From Paracoccaceae bacterium (GTDB lineage: Bacteria > Pseudomonadota > Alphaproteobacteria > Rhodobacterales > Rhodobacteraceae), in the NCBI GenBank assembly GCA_024742405.1, contig JANSYP010000001.1, forward strand, positions 1,302,001 through 1,366,000: a DNA stretch of 64,000 bases. Direction: 5' to 3'. The position numbers and the translations under genes are program-made. Shown here piece after piece: positions 29,305 to 39,084 of this stretch. Below the pieces are notes generated by a model. It was not told where the DNA came from. It ran no database searches and saw only the letters and a program-made list of their open reading frames with translations. Numbering within the stretch: position 1 is the stretch's first letter; each line of letters opens with the position of its first letter.

Positions 29305-30375
29305 TCAGGCGGTGTCGACGAATGGACCGGGAACGCCGGTCTCCTGGGCGATCTTGTCCAGTTCCTTGCGCAGCCCCGGATTGAGATCGAGACCCCTGGC
29401 GCGACGTGCCGCGGCGGCGGCCGTCTTGCCCTCGCCCGGCAGCCGGACGGTGTCGTGGCCGGGCAGGGGCGGTGAGGCGCGAAACTCGTCGAAGACGCGG
29501 GACACCGTTCTGGTGAAGGCCGCCTTGTCGCCGAAGGCCGAGATATCGAGCGCCATGACGAACTGGCCGGTGTTGGTCTCGCTCTCGGTGTCGGAGGTGA
29601 AATCCACGACATCCGCGCCGAAGGCCGCGCCGTTCAGAACGCCCGCGAGCAGTCCGATGGCGACGGAGAGGCCAAAGCCCTTGGTACCGCCGATGGGCAG
29701 CAGGAACCCGTCCCCGCGACGCGTCGGGTCCGTGAGCGGTGCGCCGTCCTTGCCGACCATCCAGCCCTCGGGCATGAGCTCGCCCCGTTGTGCCAGAACC
29801 TTGATCTTGCCCATCGCCGCGACCGTGCTGGCCATGTCCAGCAGGAACGGATCGGCGTCATTGCTCGGAGCGGAGAAGGCGATCGGGTTGGTCCCGAGCA
29901 GCAGATCCGTTCCGCCGAAGGGGGGCACATGGTTGGCGCTGCCCACGGCGGCGGCCATCCCGATCATCCCGGCATCGGCCTGGGGCCGGACATAGAGCGC
30001 CAGGGGGCCCGCATGGTTGCCGCGTCGAATGCCGACCCAGCCGATGCCCACGTCGCTCGCCTTGGCCATGGCGAGGTTGCAGGCGGCGCGCATGGCCAGA
30101 TGGCCCAGACCGTTGTCCCCGTCGATCAGCGCCGTCGCCGCGGTCTCAGACACCACCTGCCGTTTCGGCGTCGGGTTGCAGCCGCCATCGCGCAAACGTG
30201 CCAGATACTGCCGCAGCCGAAAGACACCGTGGGTGCCGTAGCCGCCGACATCAGCCTCGACCATGAGATGCGCGACGCTGTCGGCGTCCTCGGTGCGCAC
30301 GCCCTGAGAGCGGAAGACATCGGCCACGAACCGGGTGAGGACATCGGCCGGGATCGGGGAGACCTCAGTGCTCAC
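29305..30375 (-). CDS. Ldh-family malate/lactate-type dehydrogenase
   Basis: 356-aa NAD(P)-dependent 2-hydroxyacid dehydrogenase of the Ldh_2 (YlbC/AllD/ComC) family. It carries the DVGGYGTHGVFRL stretch, the substrate/cofactor region GVRRGNHAG-type GIRRGNHAGPLALY, NPIAFSAPS, the LLDMASTVAAMGKIKV loop and PIGGTKGFGLSVAIGLLAG. Members oxidise malate, lactate, ureidoglycolate, sulfolactate or related acids. The GTG at 30375 is preferred: it overlaps the permease gene by 11 bases and gives MSTEVSPIPADVL. As last gene of an importer operon it probably acts on the imported compound. Confidence 0.85.
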   Translation of the reverse strand: MSTEVSPIPADVLTRFVADVFRSQGVRTEDADSVAHLMVEADVGGYGTHGVFRLRQYLARLRDGGCNPTPKRQVVSETAATALIDGDNGLGHLAMRAACNLAMAKASDVGIGWVGIRRGNHAGPLALYVRPQADAGMIGMAAAVGSANHVPPFGGTDLLLGTNPIAFSAPSNDADPFLLDMASTVAAMGKIKVLAQRGELMPEGWMVGKDGAPLTDPTRRGDGFLLPIGGTKGFGLSVAIGLLAGVLNGAAFGADVVDFTSDTESETNTGQFVMALDISAFGDKAAFTRTVSRVFDEFRASPPLPGHDTVRLPGEGKTAAAAARRARGLDLNPGLRKELDKIAQETGVPGPFVDTA

Positions 30376-31225
30376 TGACACCGACCCGTTCCTTGTGCCA
30401 GAACACGATCTTCCGTTGCGCGAAGGTGACCAGGGCATAGAGCGTCAGCCCGACAAGGCTCAGATAGAGGATGAGCGAAAAGACCCGCGGGGTGTTCAGC
30501 TGCGAGGCTGCCACGCGAATGAGCTCGCCGAACCCTTTGCCGCCGCCCAGGAACTCGCCGGTGATCGCGCCGGCCATCACGCCAACAGCGCCGATCTTGA
30601 GCCCGGTGAAGATCTGCGGGAGGCCGGCGGGAAGCTTCATCTTGATCAGGGTCTGCATTCGGCTCGCCCCCATCGTCTTGAAGAGCATGCGCGCGTTTTC
30701 GTCCGCAGCATGGAGGCCCGCGGCTGTGCCGACGACGATGGGGAAGGTCGCGATGAAGGCGGCCAGCGCCACCTTGGATTCGATGCCGAAGCCGAGCCAG
30801 GCCACGAAGAGCGGTGCGAACGCGACCTTCGGCATCGTGTCGATGGCGACGAGGTAAGGCATGATGGCGCGCTCGCCGAAAGCCGTCTCACCGACCAGCA
30901 CGCCCAGCGAAAAGCCGATCGCGATGGCCAGCGCAAAGCCGTAGATCACTTCGAGAATGGTGATCCAGAGCGCGGGCAGCATGTAGCCGCCGGTCAGCAG
31001 ATTGTGCCCCACAAAGAGCATGTCGCCGAAGGTTTCGCCCGGCGACGGCAGGATGATCGGCGACACCAGCGCTAGGGCGTGGGTCAGTTGCCAGAGCGCG
31101 ATGAACACCACGAAGACAAAGATCATCGACACCGAACGCGGAACGCGGTCGATGAACGAGACCTCCTCGACCCAGACGGTATCTTCGCTGTCGTCTCGTG
31201 CGGGTGCGACATTCACATCGGTCAC
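30365..31225 (-). CDS. ABC transporter permease, NitT/TauT type
   Basis: 286-aa inner-membrane permease of the SsuC/TauC family with six helices. The cytoplasmic coupling loop is clear: AADENARMLFKTMGASRMQ followed by LPAGLPQIFTGLKIGAVGV. The N-terminal 35 residues are charged and cytoplasmic. It forms the membrane channel with the ATPase encoded just upstream; start ATG overlaps that gene by four bases (31222-31225). Substrates of this transporter class are small anions, sulfonates, nitrate or pyrimidine-like compounds. Confidence 0.9.
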   Translation of the reverse strand: MTDVNVAPARDDSEDTVWVEEVSFIDRVPRSVSMIFVFVVFIALWQLTHALALVSPIILPSPGETFGDMLFVGHNLLTGGYMLPALWITILEVIYGFALAIAIGFSLGVLVGETAFGERAIMPYLVAIDTMPKVAFAPLFVAWLGFGIESKVALAAFIATFPIVVGTAAGLHAADENARMLFKTMGASRMQTLIKMKLPAGLPQIFTGLKIGAVGVMAGAITGEFLGGGKGFGELIRVAASQLNTPRVFSLILYLSLVGLTLYALVTFAQRKIVFWHKERVGVSEH

Positions 31226-32031
31226 AATTCTGCCTCCCTGTCCAAAAGGCCGCGGATATAGGCGACGATCTCGCCGAATTTCGGAGTGGTCATCATTTCG
31301 AGCGTCCTTGGCCGCGGCAGATCCACGGTCACGATCTCGGCCAGACGTCCCGGGCGTGGCTTCATCACGTAGATATCGTCCGACAGGATCACCGCTTCGG
31401 GGATCGAATGGGTCACGAGAAAGGCGGTCGCGTCCTTCTCGTTGCAGATCCGCTGAAGCTCCATGTTCATCATGTCGCGCGACAGCTCATCAAGTGCACT
31501 GAAGGGCTCGTCGAGCAGCAGGACCGCCGGTTCAGTGATCAGCATCCGGCAGATCGAGGCGCGTTGCGCCATGCCACCCGAAAGCTCGTTGGGATATACA
31601 TTCTCGAAGCCCGAAAGACCGACGACCTCCAGAAGATCGTGGGCGCGCGCCTTGGCCTTTTCGGCGGCGGCGCGGCCATCTCGGATCTCGATCGGCAGCA
31701 CGATGTTCTCGACCGTCGTGCGCCAGGGAAACAGGGTGGCCTGCTGGAACATCATGCCGATGTCCCGGCGCGGGCCGCGCACGGGGCGGTCTTGCAAGAC
31801 CACCCGCCCCGTGCTGGGCGGGATCAGACCCGCCATGATCTTGAGCAGGGTGGATTTTCCGCAGCCGCTCGACCCGATGACCGACGAAAAGCTGCCGTGC
31901 CGAAGTGTCAGGCTGACATCCTCCAGCGCGACCACCTGGTTGCGGGCGTAGGTCTTGCTGACATGGGTCAACTCGTAGACCGGTGCCCCATGTTGGCTGG
32001 GCATATCGGCAGGGGCTGCGGAAAGGTCCAT
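31222..32031 (-). CDS. ABC transporter ATP-binding protein, NitT/TauT type
   Basis: 269-aa ATPase of the SsuB/TauB family. Walker A is GSSGCGKST, the Q-loop sits in MMFQQATLFPWR, the signature is ELSGGMAQRASI, Walker B is LLLDEPFSALDELS and the switch His is in FLVTHSIPEAV. It drives import together with the permease and the periplasmic protein of the same operon. Start ATG shares one base with the TAA of the binding-protein gene, and its stop overlaps the permease start, so the three are translated in series. Confidence 0.93.
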   Translation of the reverse strand: MDLSAAPADMPSQHGAPVYELTHVSKTYARNQVVALEDVSLTLRHGSFSSVIGSSGCGKSTLLKIMAGLIPPSTGRVVLQDRPVRGPRRDIGMMFQQATLFPWRTTVENIVLPIEIRDGRAAAEKAKARAHDLLEVVGLSGFENVYPNELSGGMAQRASICRMLITEPAVLLLDEPFSALDELSRDMMNMELQRICNEKDATAFLVTHSIPEAVILSDDIYVMKPRPGRLAEIVTVDLPRPRTLEMMTTPKFGEIVAYIRGLLDREAEL

Positions 32032-33056
32032 TACTGAAGCGCCTCGTTCGCCTTGGCGCTGAACTCGTTGGTATAGGCTGCGGTCAGATCATCCAGCGGA
32101 GCCGCGATCTCACCACCAGCGACGAGGCTCTCCTGCCATTCTTCCCAAACCTCGGGCGGCAGATAGCCCAGACCGTTGGTCATATCGACCGGGATGGTCT
32201 TGGACCGCACGGCATCAAAGAGCGCCGACTGGAACTCCTTGTCTTCGCCTTCCTGGGGGTTGCCTTCGGCCAGATGGTTCAGAACCGCCTCACGGTTGGC
32301 GTCGTCCAGAGCGAATGCATGGCCCCGCGCAAAGGCGCGCATGAACTTTTCCACCAGTTCGGGATCATTGCGGATCGTGTCGCCCATCGTGGCGATCCCG
32401 TTGCCGAAGAAGCGTGCATATTCCGGCGGCGTGATGTCGCGCACGGCCATGCCGCGCTGGTTCAGAATGGCAGCATCGGCGGTCGAGGAGGAATAGGCGT
32501 CCATCTCTCCGCTGTTGAAGGCGACCGTGGCCGGTCCGCCATCGCCAACAGTCAGAAACTCGAAATCCTCGCCCGCGACCATGCCGGCGCCGGACATGAC
32601 GTTGCGCGCGAATCCGACCTCGGCGCCGTCTGCGGTGCCGGTGCCGATGATCTTCCCGCGCAGGTCCTCGGGGCCTTGAATGTCGGATTCGTCACGTACG
32701 ACGATGCCGAAGTTGCTGCGGGCCGCGACGTTGTAGATGAAGACGGCATCCACGCCTCGCGAACGGGCGGCTATCACCGGGCCCGGTCCCGGGCGTCCGA
32801 ATACGGCCTGACCGGCGGACAGGGCCTGCAACACAGCGCCAGAGCCATTGATGGCTTCCACGGTCACGTCGAGGCCCTCTTCCTCGAAAAAGCCTTCGCC
32901 GATGGCGACGAAGACCGGAAACGAGTTGATCGCGGACGGGCTGGGCTGAACAAAGGTGATCTCGCGCAGATCCTGCGCCTGAGCCACCGTGCCGAACAGC
33001 GCGGCCACCGGCAGGGCGGCGGCGAATGCTGCGGTAAACAGTCTTCTCGTGGTCAT
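32031..33056 (-). CDS. ABC substrate-binding protein, NMT1/TauA-like
   Basis: 341-aa periplasmic solute-binding protein with a signal peptide MTTRRLFTAAFAAALPVAA cleaved after AQA near residue 27. The mature part follows the NMT1/TauA/SsuA fold: ITFVQPSPSAINSFPVFVAI, GFFEEEGLDVTVEAINGSG, FGRPGPGPVIAA, and DLRGKIIGTGTADGAE. It captures the ligand for the adjacent permease and ATPase. Start is the ATG at 33056 behind GGAGGAAAAA; upstream residues of a longer frame are not a signal. The ligand cannot be read from sequence; a sulfonate, ureide or pyrimidine precursor are candidates. Confidence 0.88.
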   Translation of the reverse strand: MTTRRLFTAAFAAALPVAALFGTVAQAQDLREITFVQPSPSAINSFPVFVAIGEGFFEEEGLDVTVEAINGSGAVLQALSAGQAVFGRPGPGPVIAARSRGVDAVFIYNVAARSNFGIVVRDESDIQGPEDLRGKIIGTGTADGAEVGFARNVMSGAGMVAGEDFEFLTVGDGGPATVAFNSGEMDAYSSSTADAAILNQRGMAVRDITPPEYARFFGNGIATMGDTIRNDPELVEKFMRAFARGHAFALDDANREAVLNHLAEGNPQEGEDKEFQSALFDAVRSKTIPVDMTNGLGYLPPEVWEEWQESLVAGGEIAAPLDDLTAAYTNEFSAKANEALQ

Positions 33057-33118
33057 TGTTTTTCCTCCTCCGATTGGTTTTATACCGTCCGCCACCTCCC
33101 ATGCCGGACGGCTCTTTT

Positions 33119-34039
33119 TCAGGTTACGCGAACCGTGTTCTTGAGCTCTCCGATCTGCGCGATTTCGCATGTCACGGTGTCACCGTCCTTCAGGAACTGC
33201 GGCGGCTCCATGGCGTATCCGACACCCGAGGGCGTGCCGGTCGCCACGATATCGCCGGGCTCCAGCGTCAGGCCTTCGGAGAGCGAAGAGATCAGCGTCG
33301 GGATGTCGAAGATCATGTCCCGCGTTGTGCCGTCCTGGCGCATCTCGTCATTCACGGACAGACGGATCGCGAGGTCGTGCGGGTCGCTGATATCATCGGC
33401 CGTCACGATCCAGGGACCCAGCGGGCAGGAGCCGTCGAGTGCCTTGCCCTTGAAATACTGGCCGCCATGGCGCCGCTGCACGTCGCGGGCGGTGATGTCG
33501 TTCAGGATCGTGTAGCCGAAGACATGGTCAAAGGCCTCTTCCTTGGAGATGTTCCGGCCCGGCTTGCCGATCACCACGGCCAGTTCGACCTCGTAGTCGA
33601 TGTTCTCCGACACGTCCGGGAAGATCGGGATGACCCCGCCCGGGCCCACGACCGAAGTGGGCGGTTTGGTGAAGTAGACCGGGTGATCGGTGATCCCGAT
33701 CGTCTTTTTCTGAGCGCGCTCGCCCTCCGCGATGTGATCGGCATAGTTGCGGCCGACGCAGAACACATTCTTGAGCGGTTTGGGCAGGGGCGCCATGACG
33801 GCACTTTCGGGAACCGTGTGACAGGCGTCCGCGTGCGCGCCTGCTTCGGCTTCGTCCACGAGGGCCTGCAGGGGCTCCAGCACCTCCGGACCCGCCTCGA
33901 TCAGGGCCTGGATCGTTCCAGCCCTCAGGCTTTCGTGGGATGCTCCGTTGGCGGCCTTTGCAATCTCAAGCATGGCGCCGTTCTTGAGCCGGACCGCGGC
34001 CACAGCTTCGTCATTCACAGCAATCGTTGCGAGTTGCAT
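33119..34039 (-). CDS. FAA hydrolase-fold enzyme
   Basis: 306-aa member of the fumarylacetoacetate hydrolase superfamily, metal-dependent enzymes that hydrolyse or decarboxylate acylpyruvates and related 2-keto acids. An N-terminal domain of about 75 residues precedes the core: VFCVGRNYADHIAE, YFTKPPTSVVGPGG, the metal-binding YEVELAVVIGK, FGYTILNDITARDVQ, and LEPGDIVATGTPSGVGYA. Some close members are labelled ureidoglycolate lyase without proof. It is the first gene of the operon with the importer and dehydrogenase, so it probably acts late in use of the imported compound. Confidence 0.85.
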   Translation of the reverse strand: MQLATIAVNDEAVAAVRLKNGAMLEIAKAANGASHESLRAGTIQALIEAGPEVLEPLQALVDEAEAGAHADACHTVPESAVMAPLPKPLKNVFCVGRNYADHIAEGERAQKKTIGITDHPVYFTKPPTSVVGPGGVIPIFPDVSENIDYEVELAVVIGKPGRNISKEEAFDHVFGYTILNDITARDVQRRHGGQYFKGKALDGSCPLGPWIVTADDISDPHDLAIRLSVNDEMRQDGTTRDMIFDIPTLISSLSEGLTLEPGDIVATGTPSGVGYAMEPPQFLKDGDTVTCEIAQIGELKNTVRVT

Positions 34040-34212
34040 GTTCCCCCCTTGCACCCGTGTTCGTCTGCCCGAAACCGTTGGTGTGCCGTGGCCCTCCTCC
34101 AGGGCGACGGCCGGATTCGACCAGAACGGTCGGTCCGGTCCCGGGTTTCTTCGGGTTCCCGGACATCTTCCGCCTTTACAGAAAGCCGCGGTGGCGCGAT
34201 GAAAGCAATGAA

Positions 34213-34228
34213 CCAATGTTGGAATTGG
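34213..34228. promoter_or_regulatory. candidate GntR operator
   Basis: Inverted repeat CCAAT-6 bases-ATTGG, ending five bases before the gntR start codon and lying between the two divergent transcription units. Position suits autoregulation. Only the symmetry is seen; no second copy was found nearby. Confidence 0.3.
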
Positions 34229-34232
34229 GTGG

Positions 34233-34937
34233 ATGACGAAAGCCGCGACCGCAGCGCTGGTGACCCGGATACGGCGCCTGATGGGCGAGCGGGGATATGC
34301 CCATTACGACCGGCTGCCGGCCGAACGGGAACTGTGCGGAGAGCTTGGCGTGTCGCGCAATCGGCTGCGCACCGCCTTGAAAAGCATGGAGGAGGCCGGT
34401 CTGATCTGGCGCCATATCGGGCGCGGCACTTTCGTGGGTGCGCGCCCCGTGCTGAACCTCGAGGACGTGAATTTCCTGCGGGATCAGGTCAGTGCGCCGC
34501 AGATCGTGGCGGTGCGTTTCACCATCGAGCCCGATCTGGCGCGGCTGGCTGCGTCCCATGCCACATCCCGGGATCTCGACCATCTGCGCAGTTGCGCCGA
34601 GCAGTGCCGCAAGGCGCGGGACTGGCGCGAATACGAGGCCACGGACCACAATCTGCACCACGCCATCGCGCGAGCCTCCAAGAACCAGCTGTTTCTCTAC
34701 TTCTTCGAGACGCTGAATGTCGTGCGCCGCTCGATGGTCTGGGGGCAGACGCGCACCTCGCGCAAGCCGGCGGCGGATTACTGCAGTTTCTCGCAGCATG
34801 ACCAGGTCGTGACGGCGATCGCGGCGCGAGACGGCGATGAGGCCGCGCGCGCCATGACGCGCCATCTGGAATCCGTTTATGAGCGGATCCTGCCCGAGCT
34901 GGGCCTGAGGACGGCGACCGCGGACGCGGCGCGCTAG
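34233..34937 (+). CDS. FadR-type GntR transcription regulator
   Basis: 234-aa regulator with an N-terminal winged helix (YDRLPAERELCGELGVSRNRL, then EEAGLIWRHIGRGTFVG) and an all-helical FCD ligand domain. FCD hallmarks are VRFTIEPDLARLAASHAT, the metal/ligand His-containing TDHNLHHAIARASKNQL, and HDQVVTAIAARDGDEAARAMTRHL. Such proteins usually repress a catabolic operon until an organic acid binds. It is divergent from the faa-importer-ldh operon, its likely target. Its stop overlaps the stop of the convergent GH63-like gene by four bases. Confidence 0.9.
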   Translation: MTKAATAALVTRIRRLMGERGYAHYDRLPAERELCGELGVSRNRLRTALKSMEEAGLIWRHIGRGTFVGARPVLNLEDVNFLRDQVSAPQIVAVRFTIEPDLARLAASHATSRDLDHLRSCAEQCRKARDWREYEATDHNLHHAIARASKNQLFLYFFETLNVVRRSMVWGQTRTSRKPAADYCSFSQHDQVVTAIAARDGDEAARAMTRHLESVYERILPELGLRTATADAAR

Positions 34938-36211
34938 GGCGCCGCCGCCCGTTCGGTCAGGAACTCGAGCACCATGGCGGCTGTCCAGGTGAATTGCCCG
35001 CCGCCGCATGGCTCCGCCGTGATCGGGTCGTAGTATTCGGCAAAGCCGCTGGCCTCGATCAGCCTGACACTGTCGCGCACGATACGTTCGACGATTTCCT
35101 GCTCGCCTGATTTGGAGAGACCGTCCGCGATCAGGTAATTGACGATGAGCCATGCCGGGCCACGCCAATACCGCAACGCGTCGAACTCCGGCACCGAGGG
35201 ATCGTGGCTGGGCACCAGAAAGTTGACCGCTTCGCCCAGCGTCGCGATGCGTGCGGCGATGGCAGACGCGCGGGCCGGCGGCACGGGGGCGAAGGCCGCG
35301 ATCAGCCCGCCGACCGACGGGCTGTCGACCAGCGCGCCGATGGCCCGGTCATGGCAGAGATACTGACCGGCCTCGTTCGACCAGAGTGCGTCCATCGCGT
35401 CGATGCCGCGCGCGGCAAAGGCCCTGGATTGCGCAGCGATTTCCGGCGCGCCAAGGTCTTCGGCGAGATCGCCCAGATCGCTGCAGGACCGGATCAGGAT
35501 CGCGTTGAAGCCCGGATCGACCATTTTGAAGGGTGATGCGGCATGAAGCTTCGTGTTGTCCCATCCGAGGTCGCGGAAACACTGCACCAGCCAGATGAAG
35601 CGCTCATACTGCGCCTGGGTCGGCCGGTGCGCGGGATTGGCGTGGAGCGTGTCGCGCCGCGTGAAGGGCTCCACCCCCTCGACCGGAACGCGGTCCAGCG
35701 CCGCATCCCAGTCCACGGAATTGTCCCGGCCGGACTCCCATGGGTGCAGGATCGCGACGAGCCCGGTGCCTTCGGGATCCCGGCAGCGAAAGAACCACTG
35801 ATGCCAGGCGTGGATTTTGGGCAGCAGCGCGCGGGCCCGCTTTGCCGCCATGTCGCGGTCCGCGGCCCGGTCGAACAGCCGGCGCACGCAGAAGGCCGCC
35901 ACGGGCGGCTGCGTGATGCCCGTCGTGGGGATCGCGCGTCCCGTCCGCCAGATGTCCGGCCCGGGGAAATACCCGTCATCGGGCTGGTGAAAGACGATGT
36001 GCGGGACCATCCCGTCGTCCCATTGATGGGCGAAGAGCGTGTCGATCTCGGTCCAGGCGCGGGCCTCGTCGAGCTGGGCGAGGCCGAGCGCGCTCAGACA
36101 ACTGTCCCAGTTCCACTGGAACGGGTAGAGCCCCGCGGTCGGCACCGTGTAGGTGCCGCGGTCATTGAGGCGCAGGATATCCTGCGCCTTGCCGATCATG
36201 TCGCTAGCCAT
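34934..36211 (-). CDS. GH63-like glycoside hydrolase (MGH1-type)
   Basis: 425-aa cytoplasmic (alpha/alpha)6-barrel hydrolase of the GH63/mannosylglycerate-hydrolase type. Landmarks are FQWNWDS at residues 31-37, GMVPHIVFHQ, HPWESGRDNSVDWD, YWRGPAWLIVNYL and, near the C-terminus, the catalytic-base region EYYDPITAE followed by FTWTAAMVLEF. Characterised members hydrolyse mannosylglycerate or glucosylglycerate; others act on alpha-glucosides. There is no signal peptide, so the substrate must be imported. It is the last gene of the sugar ABC operon, nine bases after the ATPase gene. The family is firm; the substrate is inference. Confidence 0.8.
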   Translation of the reverse strand: MASDMIGKAQDILRLNDRGTYTVPTAGLYPFQWNWDSCLSALGLAQLDEARAWTEIDTLFAHQWDDGMVPHIVFHQPDDGYFPGPDIWRTGRAIPTTGITQPPVAAFCVRRLFDRAADRDMAAKRARALLPKIHAWHQWFFRCRDPEGTGLVAILHPWESGRDNSVDWDAALDRVPVEGVEPFTRRDTLHANPAHRPTQAQYERFIWLVQCFRDLGWDNTKLHAASPFKMVDPGFNAILIRSCSDLGDLAEDLGAPEIAAQSRAFAARGIDAMDALWSNEAGQYLCHDRAIGALVDSPSVGGLIAAFAPVPPARASAIAARIATLGEAVNFLVPSHDPSVPEFDALRYWRGPAWLIVNYLIADGLSKSGEQEIVERIVRDSVRLIEASGFAEYYDPITAEPCGGGQFTWTAAMVLEFLTERAAAP

Positions 36212-36220
36212 GGCTGGTCC

Positions 36221-37264
<1,044 letters not shown>

Positions 37265-37294
37265 TGATCTGTTTCCTTTGTCAGCCGGACCGCA

Positions 37295-38140
37295 TCAGCG
37301 GTTGGCAATGCCCCACATGGCGAAGAGGTACTTGCGCACGGCGAAGATGAAGATCAGCGCCGGCACCACGAGGATGAAGCCGCCCGCGAATTTCAGATGC
37401 AGCGGCGCTTCGCCGAGCGTCTGAAGCAGGAAGGCGGGCAGGGTTCGGTTCTCGATCGTGAGCACCGCCGCGGCAAACACCTCGTTCCAGGAGATCACGA
37501 AGGCGAAGATCGCCGAAGCCGTGATACCCGGCAGGATGAGCGGCAGCACGACCTTGGTGAAGGCGGTGAAGCGCGTGCAGCCCAACGTCCAGGCCGCTTC
37601 CTCCAGCTCGATCGGGATGCCGGAGAAGAGCGAGAAGGTGATCAGCACCGCAAACGGGATCGCGAGCGTGGTGTGGACCAGCGCGAGCCCGAAGGCCGTG
37701 TCGTCCAGCCCGGTGCGGATGAAGAGCACAGCCAGCGGCAGGGCCAGGAGCGGGAGCGGAAAGGCCCGGGTCAGCAGGATCAGAAGGCGGAAGGCCTCCT
37801 TTCCCCGGAACTCGAACCGCGACAGCGCATAGCCCGCCGGGGCCCCGATGACGATGGACATCACCATCGTCATCGCCGCCACCAGCACCGAATTCCACAG
37901 GGCGCGTAGAATGCCCTGGAAATTGGCGAAGAAGGTCAGGCTGCCCAGGTCGAAATGGGGAAGGAACGACTTGGGAAAGCTGTTGACCTCTTCTGGCGAC
38001 GAAAGCGTGTTCAGCAGCAGGAAGTAGAGCGGAACGATCACCCAGGCGCAGAGCAGGACGACGGACGCGCCATAGAGAAATTGCCCTGCCTTTCGCGAGG
38101 CCCCCGTGTCCGCCGGGAGGTCGGCGACTGCATCGGTCAT
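37295..38140 (-). CDS. sugar ABC permease, MalG type
   Basis: 281-aa inner-membrane permease with six helices and an N-terminal cytoplasmic extension (MTDAVADLPADTGASRKAG). The coupling loop is the MalG-type EEAAWTLGCTRFTAFTKVVLPLILPG. Other landmarks are GAPAGYALSRFEFRGKEAF and AVRKYLFAMWG at the end. It pairs with the MalF-type protein whose gene it overlaps by four bases at 38137-38140. Confidence 0.92.
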   Translation of the reverse strand: MTDAVADLPADTGASRKAGQFLYGASVVLLCAWVIVPLYFLLLNTLSSPEEVNSFPKSFLPHFDLGSLTFFANFQGILRALWNSVLVAAMTMVMSIVIGAPAGYALSRFEFRGKEAFRLLILLTRAFPLPLLALPLAVLFIRTGLDDTAFGLALVHTTLAIPFAVLITFSLFSGIPIELEEAAWTLGCTRFTAFTKVVLPLILPGITASAIFAFVISWNEVFAAAVLTIENRTLPAFLLQTLGEAPLHLKFAGGFILVVPALIFIFAVRKYLFAMWGIANR

Positions 38141-38982
38141 ATCGTGGCTCCTTTCGGGACGCGCAGGGCGCGCAGGATGACGAGGGTGAAGGCGATCGAG
38201 ATGGCCAGCACGATCAGGGCCAGCGCTGCGGCTGCACCGCCATCCTGAAGGTCGAACTGGTAGGCGTAGATCTCGCCCATGAGCACCGGAAAGAGCGTCC
38301 CGCCCAGGGCGGCGACAACGGCGAAGACCTCAAAGGCCAGCACAACACGCAGGATCAGGGCGGTCTGGAGCGAGGGTCGCAGCAGCGGCAGCGTGACCTT
38401 CAGGAACCGCTTCCAGGGCGACGCGCCAAAGACCTCGGCGGCCTCGTAATACTCCTTCGGGATCAGTCCTATCCCGGCCACCAGAATGACCAGCATGATC
38501 GCCGTCGCGCGCCAGATCTCGGCCAGGGCGATGGCGACGAAGACGATGAGAGGGCTTTGGTAGGACAGCAGGTTCATCGGCTGATCGACGATGCCGAGCC
38601 CGGTCATCATCGAGTTGAGGAACCCCGACTGCTCGAAGATCGCCAGCCAGATGATCCCGGCGGCCAGATCCGAAATTCCCAGCGGGATCGTCCAGATATA
38701 GAGGACCATGTCGCGGCCCTTCTGCATCCGGTTGACCATCGTGGCCATCAGCAGTGCGAGTGCAACCTGGATCGGTACGACCGCGGCGGCGAGCAGCAGC
38801 GTGTTCTGCAGCGAGATCGGGAATTTCCAGTAACTCGCGACGTCGCGGAAGTTGTCCAGCGTGAACCCGTCGCCGGTGGAAAACGCTTCCTGAGAGACCA
38901 GGACGAACGGGTAGAGAAAGAAGAGACAGAGAAACAGCGTGACCGGAAGGATCAGCATGTAAGGCAGAATCCGGGCGTTCAT
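38137..38982 (-). CDS. sugar ABC permease, MalF/UgpA type
   Basis: 281-aa inner-membrane permease with six helices, starting MNARILPYMLILPVTLFLC. The coupling loop YYEAAEVFGASPWKRFLKVTLPLL is typical of the MalF/UgpA partner. The C-terminus is short and basic (LRALRVPKGATI). It forms a heterodimeric channel with the MalG-type protein. It follows the binding-protein gene after 102 bases, a gap that may hold an mRNA-processing or attenuating structure, though none is clear. Confidence 0.92.
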   Translation of the reverse strand: MNARILPYMLILPVTLFLCLFFLYPFVLVSQEAFSTGDGFTLDNFRDVASYWKFPISLQNTLLLAAAVVPIQVALALLMATMVNRMQKGRDMVLYIWTIPLGISDLAAGIIWLAIFEQSGFLNSMMTGLGIVDQPMNLLSYQSPLIVFVAIALAEIWRATAIMLVILVAGIGLIPKEYYEAAEVFGASPWKRFLKVTLPLLRPSLQTALILRVVLAFEVFAVVAALGGTLFPVLMGEIYAYQFDLQDGGAAAALALIVLAISIAFTLVILRALRVPKGATI

Positions 38983-39084
38983 GGAAAAGCTCCATTTCTG
39001 ACACGCGCACGTGCCTCGCGGATTTGGGGAGGATCCGGACCGCGCAGGCGCGGCCCGGAGATCGGGGTCGTCAGCGTGCGCCGG

